The notes under the pieces were generated by a model. The model saw only the letters and a program-made list of their open reading frames with translations. It had not been told where the DNA came from and made no database searches. From positions 1-10,699 of the forward strand of contig RFPR01000067.1 of assembly GCA_009928265.1 (NCBI GenBank): a stretch of 10,699 nucleotides of DNA. The letters run 5' to 3'. Position 1 is the first letter of the stretch; the number at the start of each line of letters is the position of its first letter. Of this stretch, positions 1 to 6,137 are shown piece after piece. The position numbers were made by a program, and so were the translations under genes. This DNA is from Pseudomonadota bacterium. GTDB lineage: Bacteria; Verrucomicrobiota; Verrucomicrobiia; Chthoniobacterales; UBA6821.

Positions 1-80
1 GCATGATGCGGATCATGCGCGTGGTTTTCCTCCTGCGGGGCGTGAAAGAGGGAGGCGTCGTTGAAGGCGGCGTTGCTCAT
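1..80 (-). CDS. coxC: probable cytochrome c oxidase subunit III, N-terminal fragment (cut by window edge)
   Basis: An open frame starts at ATG 80 and runs off the window at position 1, giving about 26 residues that begin MSNAAFNDASLF and continue into a His-rich stretch (HAHDPHH). The fragment is too short to show any conserved membrane motif. The call therefore rests on context: an aa3 oxidase operon with coxB, coxA, ctaA and ctaB but no subunit III so far, in lineages where subunit III often follows ctaB. The His-rich cytoplasmic start resembles the N-termini of CoxA and other proteins in this operon. No Shine-Dalgarno sequence precedes the ATG. Subunit III binds no metal; it stabilises the catalytic core and supports proton uptake. 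A different small oxidase-associated protein is possible. Confidence 0.5.
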   Translation of the reverse strand, partial: MSNAAFNDASLFHAPQEENHAHDPHH

Positions 81-101
81 GGTGTGGATCGGCGCAAAAA
101 A

Positions 102-221
102 TCAGTAAGCCACGGCCGGGCCGCGGCGAAGCATCATGATGACGACCGTGGCGCAGAGAGCGAGCGCAAAAACCGCCAATCCCGCAAGGAGAAGGAGCTG
201 ATTGCGGCGTTGCGGGGTCAT
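102..221 (-). CDS. possible 39-residue single-span membrane protein
   Basis: A short frame from ATG 221 to TGA 102 encodes 39 residues. They comprise a charged start (MTPQRRNQ), one hydrophobic segment at about residues 9-31 and a basic end (LRRGPAVAY). It starts 12 bases after the ctaB stop and ends 21 bases before the probable subunit III start, so it fills an otherwise empty 150-base gap in a tightly packed operon. I do not recognise the family. Tiny single-span proteins occur as accessory subunits or assembly factors in heme-copper oxidase operons (CcoQ, CcoS and CoxD-like proteins), and that is the best guess from size and place only. No Shine-Dalgarno sequence is visible. It could also be non-coding spacer, as hydrophobic short frames can arise by chance at this base composition. 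Confidence 0.45.
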   Translation of the reverse strand: MTPQRRNQLLLLAGLAVFALALCATVVIMMLRRGPAVAY

Positions 222-233
222 CGGAAGGAAGGA

Positions 234-1136
234 TCAGAGGCGACAGAGCACCAGTGATCCCAGAAGTAGTGGAAGATAGATGAGTGAAGCAAAAAAGAGG
301 CGCCGAGCCGCCGCGAGGCTTCGGGTGCGGACCAGGTCACCGGCCAGGAAGAGCATCCCGGCTCCCAGAGCCAGGGCCGCCAGAAAGTAGAAGGGGGTAG
401 CCATCCCAAAGAGACCCGGCAGGAGGGAGACTGCCAGTAATCCGGCTGAGTAGATGAGCGACTGCCACGCGGTAGCCCATCCCTCCGGATCGCGCAGTGT
501 GATCATCTTGAAACCGGCGAGAGCATACTGGTCCTTGTACATCCAGGCAATACCCAGAAAGTGTGGCATCTGCCAGAACCAGAGGATCAGAAAAAGGATC
601 CAGCCCCCAAGGCTTGCGTGACCTGTGGCGGCCGTCCATCCGAGCAGCGGTGGAAGCGCACCGGGAACCGCACCCACGAGCGTGTTGAGCTCACTCACTC
701 GCTTCATCGGTGTGTAGGCCAGCGCGTAGATGACAATGGTCAGGAAGGAAAGAAGGGCTGTGATGGCGTTGGCTAGCAGAGCGAGCAGGGCCACGCCACT
801 TCCACAGCAGAGCAGGCCGAAGAGCAGAGCATCGGAAGGATGCATCCGTCGTGCAGGCAGAGGCCTGTCTGCGGTACGTGGCATGAGCGCATCGAGATCA
901 CGCTCAATCCATTGGTTCAGAGCGGAGGCTCCCGCTGCGCTAAGTGCCGTTCCGACAAGTGTTGCCGCCAGCAAGGCCCAATCCATCGGCCCGTGCCATC
1001 CGGTCAGGAATCCGACCAGCGTGGTAAGTAGGACCAAGAGCGATAGCCTGGCCTTTGAAAGCTCGCCGAGATCGCCCAGGAGTCCGCTCCCCTTGGCCAC
1101 TTCGCCTTTGGCGGCGACTACGTCTCCCCCGCTCAT
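234..1136 (-). CDS. ctaB: protoheme IX farnesyltransferase (heme O synthase)
   Basis: This 300-residue polytopic UbiA-family prenyltransferase (CtaB/CyoE/COX10) attaches a farnesyl group to heme b at the inner membrane to give heme O, the precursor of heme A. The first Asp-rich motif is clear: N74 followed by D80, D82 and R87-T88, then D90-R91-P92. The second conserved block runs from Y141 (YTPMKR) through the SELNTLVGAVPGALPP stretch. The family motif WQMPHFLGIAW lies at about 188-198, followed by K201-D202. About eight to nine hydrophobic segments fit the family. Length is normal. The ATG at 1136 overlaps the ctaA stop by four bases (ATGA) and is preceded by a good Shine-Dalgarno sequence. 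Co-encoding with ctaA and coxA shows that heme A for the aa3 oxidase is made from the same transcript. Confidence 0.97.
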   Translation of the reverse strand: MSGGDVVAAKGEVAKGSGLLGDLGELSKARLSLLVLLTTLVGFLTGWHGPMDWALLAATLVGTALSAAGASALNQWIERDLDALMPRTADRPLPARRMHPSDALLFGLLCCGSGVALLALLANAITALLSFLTIVIYALAYTPMKRVSELNTLVGAVPGALPPLLGWTAATGHASLGGWILFLILWFWQMPHFLGIAWMYKDQYALAGFKMITLRDPEGWATAWQSLIYSAGLLAVSLLPGLFGMATPFYFLAALALGAGMLFLAGDLVRTRSLAAARRLFFASLIYLPLLLGSLVLCRL

Positions 1137-2143
1137 GCCCGTTCCTCCCCGGTACCGTGACCCGCGCAGAAAAGCCGGAAAACCAGCAGGATGGTGAAGG
1201 ACGTCAGCAAGGCCCCAAGGGCCATGTGCGTGGTGGCTACATCAGCCGCCTTATTAAACCAGATGGTTATCGCCCCGAGCAGGATCTGCAACAGGATCGC
1301 CCCGCACCAAAGAAGACTCCATCCACGGAGCCAGTGACCGAGAGTAGTTACCTTCACGACGCGGGTCACAAACGCGATGACGACGAGCAGCAGGGCAACC
1401 GCACCGATGCGATGGGTCATCTGCAGATAGATCTGCGAGGCGGATACAGGCGCGATCCGGTCCTTCTGACGCTCGGTATTGATCTTTGCCAAGGCCTCGG
1501 GTGAGGTTTCAGGAAAGAGCGCTCCATAGGCCGTGGGAAAATCACGGATCGCAAGTGGCGCATGCTGGTGGCGGATCGTGGCAGCGATTCCAAGTTGGAA
1601 GTAGGTAAGGAAGAGGGCAGCCATTCCGAGGCGACGCAGCGAATAGGCCACAAGGTCATTGGTCCATTTTCCTGCGAGAAAACCCTTTCCGGTCACCGAC
1701 GCTATGATGAGGAGCAGTCCAAAGAAACTCTGGGCAAGCGCCGCATGGAAGATGCCGATCTGATCCTTGTAAAGAGTGACTCGGAGACCGCCCAGCACCC
1801 CCTGAAGAATCACGGCAACCACCGCGCCCACGGCCAACCACCGGACCCAGGTGCGCTTTTCCTTCCAGAAGGTCACCCCGGCGAGGATGAGCGTCAGGAA
1901 ACCGACGCCCGAGGCGATGAGACGGTGGGAGTGTTCCCAGAAGATCCCGCCCACCCACTTCGAGTAGGGGAAGAGGAACATGTTGTAGCCGTAGGTGGTC
2001 GGCCAGTCGGGCACCGACATGCCGACCCCCTTGGAGGTCACAAGTCCGCCTACAACAATGAGCAGGAAGGTAGCCAGTGCCGTAAGCAGGGCGACCCGGT
2101 GAACCGGGGCCACCCGTGCGGCTTCCGGGGAAATGTCAACCAT
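1133..2143 (-). CDS. ctaA: heme A synthase (CtaA/COX15 family)
   Basis: This 336-residue membrane protein converts heme O to heme A by oxidising the C8 methyl group, working next to CtaB. Sequence signs are eight hydrophobic segments in two four-helix halves and the paired histidines expected as heme ligands. In the first half these are the E70-H71-S-H73-R74 motif and H133 (FHAALAQ context); in the second half H244 (MTHR) and H306 (THMALG). The conserved early block around residues 42-52 (SVPDWPTTYG) matches the COX15-type group. The internal loop between the two halves (about 190-235) is long and includes H192 and H194. No cysteine pair like that of the Bacillus-type enzyme is visible in the first periplasmic loop. 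It starts 15 bases after the coxA stop and overlaps ctaB by four bases. Length is normal for the family. Confidence 0.96.
   Translation of the reverse strand: MVDISPEAARVAPVHRVALLTALATFLLIVVGGLVTSKGVGMSVPDWPTTYGYNMFLFPYSKWVGGIFWEHSHRLIASGVGFLTLILAGVTFWKEKRTWVRWLAVGAVVAVILQGVLGGLRVTLYKDQIGIFHAALAQSFFGLLLIIASVTGKGFLAGKWTNDLVAYSLRRLGMAALFLTYFQLGIAATIRHQHAPLAIRDFPTAYGALFPETSPEALAKINTERQKDRIAPVSASQIYLQMTHRIGAVALLLVVIAFVTRVVKVTTLGHWLRGWSLLWCGAILLQILLGAITIWFNKAADVATTHMALGALLTSFTILLVFRLFCAGHGTGEERA
1144..1150 (-). promoter_or_regulatory. Shine-Dalgarno sequence of ctaB
   Basis: On the minus strand this reads GGGGAGG followed by AACGGGC and then the ctaB ATG at 1136, giving a GGAGG core about 9 bases from the start. 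It lies inside the 3' end of ctaA. It is one of only two convincing Shine-Dalgarno sequences in the window and confirms the ctaB start despite the four-base overlap. Confidence 0.6.
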
Positions 2144-2158
2144 GACCCAGGCCCAACC

Positions 2159-3934
2159 CTAGTGGGCCTCCAGGGTGACGTGCGCGGGGGCTTTCTCGTT
2201 CTGCGGGAGATAATCCTTCTCCAGACCCGGTACGCTGTACTCGTAAGGCCCGTGATGGATGGTGGGGGTGACGGGGAAATTCCCGTGCTGAATGGGATAG
2301 GAAAGGGTCCACTCGAGCGTGGTGGAATTCCAAGGGTTGGCGGGTGCCAAGGGGCCCTTGAAGATGCTCCAGAACATGTTGATCAGGAAGGGGATCGTGG
2401 AGAGTCCGAGACCCATCGCACCGATCGTGCAAACCACATTGAGAGGCTGAACCTGACGCAGACAGTCGTAGACGGTCGGGTCGGCGATGCGGCGCATCAT
2501 CCCGGAAAGACCAAGGTTGTGCATCGGAAAGAATGTCAGGTTGAAGAACACGAAGGTCATCCAAAAATGAATCCAACCGAGTGTGTTGTTAAACATGCGG
2601 CCCGACATCTTGGGGAACCAGAAGTAGATCGCGGCAAAGATCGACAGGATGCTTCCACCAAAAAGGACATAGTGGAAGTGGGCGACAATGAAATAGGTGT
2701 GGTGGACGAAAAGGTCGATCGGCGTTGCGGCCATGAAGATGCCGGAGAGACCGCCGATGACGAACATCGAGACAAAGGCCACGGCAAAGGCCATGGGAAC
2801 GGTGTAGTGAATATTGCCGCGCCAAATCGTCCCCATCCAGTTGAAGGTCTTGATGGCGCTTGGCACCGCGATGATCATCGTGGAGACACCGAATGCAGCA
2901 CTCAGCGTGAGGTTCATCCCGCTGACATACATGTGGTGACCCCAGACGATAAAACCCAATCCGCCGATCAAGACCATCGCATAGACCATTGCCTTGTAAC
3001 CGAAGACCGGCTTACGGGAGAAAACCGCCAGGATCTCGGAAGCAAAGCCCATGGCGGGCAGGATCAGAATGTAGACTTCGGGGTGACCGAAGAACCAGAA
3101 AAGGTGCTGCCAGAGCAGTGGTTGCCCTCCCCCCTCGGGCTTGTAAAAAGTGGTTCCGAAGTTCAGATCAAAGATGATCAGGGCGGCGGCCGCGGAGAGT
3201 ACGGGAATCGCGAAAATCAGTAGGATCGCGGTAACGAAGATCGCCCAGACCGGCAGGGGCATACGAAACATCGTCATTCCCGGGGCCCTCATTGTGATGA
3301 CGGTGGCAATGTAGTTCACCGCACCCGTCAGTGAGGAGAGACCATTGATGAAAAGAGCGGTGCACCAGAGGGTCTGGCCGAGCGGTGTGCCGTTGTATTT
3401 GGCGAAGCTGCTGAGTGGGGCGTAGGCAGTCCAGCCCGTGCCGGGGGCTCCACCGGGAGCAAAGAGTGATGCGAGCATGACCACACCCGAGATCGAGAAG
3501 AGCCAGTAGCTGATCTCGTTGAGCGTTGGAAAGGCCATGTCACCGGCACCGATCTTGAGAGGGATGAGGAAGTTGCCGAAAACGCCGATGAGGATCGGCA
3601 TCGCCACGAAGAAGACAAGGATCGTCCCGTGCATGGTGACGAGCATGTTGTACCCCCCAGGAATGAGGGATCCATCATCACTGACGATTGTGGAAGGAAG
3701 GAGATGTCCAATGAGTGGGATCGGGTGACCAGGAAAAGCAAGTTGCCAGCGCATCGCGACCGCCATGGCGCCGCCGATAATGACATAGAGGATGCTGGTG
3801 AAGAGGAACTGCATCGCGATCACCTTGTGATCGGTGTTCCAGAGATAATGCATGATCCCTTTTTTCCCGTGACCATGGCCGTGATCGCCATGATGGGCGG
3901 CTGCGTGGGAATCGACAGTGATCGTGGCGCTCAT
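2159..3934 (-). CDS. coxA: cytochrome c oxidase subunit I, A-type (aa3)
   Basis: This is the catalytic subunit of an aa3-type heme-copper oxygen reductase in the inner membrane, which reduces oxygen to water and pumps protons. All metal ligands are present: low-spin heme a H102 and H421, high-spin heme a3 H419, and CuB H284, H333 and H334. Y288, which crosslinks to H284, lies in GHPEVY, and E286 of the same motif is the proton-gating Glu of A1-type enzymes. D-channel residues D132, N121 and N139 and K-channel residue K362 are also present; the numbering coincides with that of the Rhodobacter sphaeroides enzyme. There are twelve hydrophobic segments over 591 residues. The cytoplasmic N-terminus is His-rich (residues 10-22). 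It starts 21 bases after coxB without a clear Shine-Dalgarno sequence. This is the only catalytically competent oxidase subunit in the window. Confidence 0.99.
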   Translation of the reverse strand: MSATITVDSHAAAHHGDHGHGHGKKGIMHYLWNTDHKVIAMQFLFTSILYVIIGGAMAVAMRWQLAFPGHPIPLIGHLLPSTIVSDDGSLIPGGYNMLVTMHGTILVFFVAMPILIGVFGNFLIPLKIGAGDMAFPTLNEISYWLFSISGVVMLASLFAPGGAPGTGWTAYAPLSSFAKYNGTPLGQTLWCTALFINGLSSLTGAVNYIATVITMRAPGMTMFRMPLPVWAIFVTAILLIFAIPVLSAAAALIIFDLNFGTTFYKPEGGGQPLLWQHLFWFFGHPEVYILILPAMGFASEILAVFSRKPVFGYKAMVYAMVLIGGLGFIVWGHHMYVSGMNLTLSAAFGVSTMIIAVPSAIKTFNWMGTIWRGNIHYTVPMAFAVAFVSMFVIGGLSGIFMAATPIDLFVHHTYFIVAHFHYVLFGGSILSIFAAIYFWFPKMSGRMFNNTLGWIHFWMTFVFFNLTFFPMHNLGLSGMMRRIADPTVYDCLRQVQPLNVVCTIGAMGLGLSTIPFLINMFWSIFKGPLAPANPWNSTTLEWTLSYPIQHGNFPVTPTIHHGPYEYSVPGLEKDYLPQNEKAPAHVTLEAH

Positions 3935-3955
3935 GGGCTGGATAATAAGGATCCG

Positions 3956-4840
3956 TTAAGGATGGGTCAAGGCGGCTACCGGCGCGGATGAAGATGAGGC
4001 GGGTGCGGCATTCTTATCCTGTCGTGGCTTCAGCCACTTCTGAAACTCCTCCTCGGTGACGACCCTGATCGGGGCCTTCATGTTGTAATGCCCGGTTCCG
4101 CAAAGCTGATTGCAGGCAATCTGGAAGTTGCCGGTGCGGGTGGCCTGAAACCAGACCCAGCCGATCGTGCGACCCGGAACACAATCCTGATAGAGGCGGA
4201 ACTCAGGAACATAGAAGGAGTGGATCACATCCCGTGCATGCAGGAGCAGGTGAACGGGACGCCCCACGGGAACAACAAGTTCCGTGGTCACGACATCCTG
4301 GGCAGTAAGTGGATTAGCGGGATCTGTCCCCCAGTGATTGTCATCGGAGATTTTCCTCACATCGATGGGTGAGAGTTGACCGCTGACCCCCGGATAACGC
4401 ATCTCCCAACCGAACTGATAGCTCGAGACATCGATCACCAAGGAATTCGATGGTGCCGGGCGATGAATCTCCTCCCAAAGACGATTCCCGTAAATAGCGA
4501 GGGCGAGGAAAACTATCGTCGGCGCCGTGGTCCAGATCACTTCGAGCATATTGCTCCCGTGGCTGTAGAAGGCCTTGTGACCCGGACGCTTCCGATAGGC
4601 GATGAGGAAATAGATGTAGGTTCCCTGGGTCAGCACGAACACCGTGGCCGTCAGCCAGAAGATGATCATGAAGAGCGAATCGATCTTCTCACCGTGGACG
4701 GTCACGCAGGGGGCGAGACCCCAGATGTTGCCGGCACGCTGTTCCGCAAAGGCGGGTGAAGCCAGCAACAGAAGAGAGGCGGCACCGATCCATCCGGCAA
4801 AGCGGCTCAAGATTGAAGGGAATGAAAAACGGGTCGTCAT
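3956..4840 (-). CDS. coxB: cytochrome c oxidase subunit II with CuA site
   Basis: This 294-residue subunit receives electrons from cytochrome c at a periplasmic binuclear CuA centre and passes them to heme a in CoxA. A signal peptide is likely at 1-32 (cleavage after AFA). Two transmembrane helices follow at about 54-82 and 101-118, then the cupredoxin domain with the aromatic stretch around 140-149 (SSYQFGWEMR). CuA ligands are H207, C243, C247, H251 and M254. Position 245 is Gln instead of the more usual Glu; this residue binds through its backbone carbonyl, so the site should still form. The C-terminal tail from about 273 is Ala/Ser/Pro-rich. There is no fused cytochrome c domain, so a separate cytochrome must feed CuA; the gene just upstream encodes a candidate. 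It starts 7 bases after that gene's stop. Confidence 0.98.
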   Translation of the reverse strand: MTTRFSFPSILSRFAGWIGAASLLLLASPAFAEQRAGNIWGLAPCVTVHGEKIDSLFMIIFWLTATVFVLTQGTYIYFLIAYRKRPGHKAFYSHGSNMLEVIWTTAPTIVFLALAIYGNRLWEEIHRPAPSNSLVIDVSSYQFGWEMRYPGVSGQLSPIDVRKISDDNHWGTDPANPLTAQDVVTTELVVPVGRPVHLLLHARDVIHSFYVPEFRLYQDCVPGRTIGWVWFQATRTGNFQIACNQLCGTGHYNMKAPIRVVTEEEFQKWLKPRQDKNAAPASSSSAPVAALTHP

Positions 4841-4847
4841 GGGATGA

Positions 4848-5483
4848 TCACTTTTTCGGGGCGGCCTTTGATCCTGAGGCCGGAGGCATCGCCATCAGCT
4901 GGCTCTGGGTCCAGGGATCGGACTGCTCCTTGTGCTCGCTCCGGATCCCGGCCACGAATGCGGGGTCGATAGGTGAAGCGTTGTTGCCCCAATCCGAGCG
5001 GATGTAAGTCAGGACCGCGGCAATCTGGTCGTCGGTGAGTTGCTTCCACTGCGGCATGGCGTTGTTATAGTTGCCGCCCATGACCGTCATCGGTCCCTGA
5101 TGACCATGAAGCATCAGGAGAACGAGATGGTTCTCGCCGTGCTTGTCACTCCCGTTGACCCATTCGCTGCCAGCAAGAGGCGGGAACTGTCCGGCGACTC
5201 CCTGTCCCGTGGCCTGGTGACAGACGACGCAGTTCTGGGAGTAGAGTCGCTTGCCGACAACCTTCGGGTCAACCGGAGCTGCCGAAGCCTGCGCACCGCC
5301 TCCGGCCCAGTTCACCGCGTCGCTCTCGTAGACATCGCTGCGGAATCCGCCGCTATTGAAGGCCAGATAGAGACCTCCCACAAAGAGGGAGAGCATGAAT
5401 GCGCCGACAAGCCAGGGCGAAAGAGGCGCCCCATGGGAGTCGCCGCTGCCTGCGTTCTGGTTCTGGTGTTGATCGTGATGCAC
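4848..5483 (-). CDS. membrane-anchored monoheme cytochrome c, likely oxidase-associated
   Basis: This 211-residue protein has a His/Gln/Asn-rich cytoplasmic start, one transmembrane anchor at about 23-43, a linker, and a class I cytochrome c domain at about 72-165. The heme-binding motif is C85-V-V-C88-H89 and the likely axial Met is M143 (NAMPQW). The domain ends in the usual helix (LTDDQIAAVLTYIRSDWG). A 45-residue tail follows. Position between the ccoO-like gene and coxB suggests that it carries electrons to the CuA site of CoxB, which lacks its own heme domain; this is inference. The start at 5483 is GTG, chosen because it keeps the anchor and a short N-terminal tail and lies 8 bases after the upstream stop; the first internal ATG (residue 30) would cut into the membrane segment. 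It might alternatively act as a CcoP-like subunit, but only one heme site is present. Confidence 0.9.
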   Translation of the reverse strand: MHHDQHQNQNAGSGDSHGAPLSPWLVGAFMLSLFVGGLYLAFNSGGFRSDVYESDAVNWAGGGAQASAAPVDPKVVGKRLYSQNCVVCHQATGQGVAGQFPPLAGSEWVNGSDKHGENHLVLLMLHGHQGPMTVMGGNYNNAMPQWKQLTDDQIAAVLTYIRSDWGNNASPIDPAFVAGIRSEHKEQSDPWTQSQLMAMPPASGSKAAPKK

Positions 5484-5491
5484 GGCTGGTC

Positions 5492-6133
5492 TTATTTGGT
5501 AGCCTCGGCGCCCTTCTTCACTGGAGCCTCGGGCAACGGATAATCATGTCGCAGGGAGAGGAGATACGCGACGAGGTTCTTCGCGTCGGTCGTCGGAACC
5601 ACCTCGCAGCCCTCCTTGGGAGCATCGGCACCCGTAAGATCGAGCGCCTCATCGGAACGCTGTCCCTGGATCTTGCGCACTTCGAAAAGATGGCTGAATG
5701 CGGGCATGATCGATCCCTCGCAAACGGATCCGGGATGGAAGAGATGGCGGTAGTGCCACTTGGCATCCGGTAGACGGATGCCGACATTCGAGAGATCCTG
5801 TCCGAGACGGCATGAACCGAGGAAAGCTGTCGAATCACGCAGGTAATCACGAGCCACGGAAGGCCTCACCCCCCATCCACGGGCGATATCGGTACCGGTG
5901 ACGCTTGTCTGGCGCACCTGCTGACTGTGACACGCGATGCATCCCTCTGACGCGTAGACGCGCTGTCCGGCGATGGCATCACCCTGCAGGTTGGGCGGGA
6001 GACTGCCGCCAGTATCGGCATCGGCGATAGGATCGAGGTGCCCGAGTTTATTGGAGGAATAGGCCACGACCCCCACCCAAGAGGTCAGGAACACCAGAAG
6101 GATGCCGATCAGGAATGTCGAAAGGCGATGCAT
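5492..6133 (-). CDS. ccoO: CcoO-like monoheme cytochrome c (cbb3 oxidase subunit II family)
   Basis: This 213-residue protein has one N-terminal transmembrane helix at about 6-25 and a periplasmic cytochrome c domain of the CcoO/FixO type. Family signs are the GQRVYASEGCIACHSQQVR block with C65, C68 and H69, the LGQDLSNVG block (canonically TGPDLARVG), W126-H127 followed by H130-LFHP, and the axial-Met motif S141-I-M143-P-A. CcoO normally passes electrons to CcoN in a cbb3 oxidase. Here its co-encoded CcoN-like partner lacks all redox centres, so the electrons presumably go elsewhere. Additional cysteines at 108, 138 and 176 are not part of the heme site. The ATG at 6133 is preferred over an in-frame TTG at 6196: the ATG lies 4 bases after the upstream stop, whereas the TTG would add 21 residues encoded inside the preceding gene. 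Confidence 0.87.
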   Translation of the reverse strand: MHRLSTFLIGILLVFLTSWVGVVAYSSNKLGHLDPIADADTGGSLPPNLQGDAIAGQRVYASEGCIACHSQQVRQTSVTGTDIARGWGVRPSVARDYLRDSTAFLGSCRLGQDLSNVGIRLPDAKWHYRHLFHPGSVCEGSIMPAFSHLFEVRKIQGQRSDEALDLTGADAPKEGCEVVPTTDAKNLVAYLLSLRHDYPLPEAPVKKGAEATK

Positions 6134-6137
6134 GGGA

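Noticed and set aside
1562..3223. 553-residue open frame on the plus strand opposite ctaA and coxA
   Set aside because: It is antisense to two unmistakable genes, and its translation is polar, His/Asp/Gly-rich and without a recognisable domain, as expected for the complement of membrane-protein codons.
3935..3955. AT-rich 21-base gap before coxA as a promoter or regulatory site
   Set aside because: It is too short, has no -35/-10 pair that I can support, and fits ordinary intra-operon spacing.
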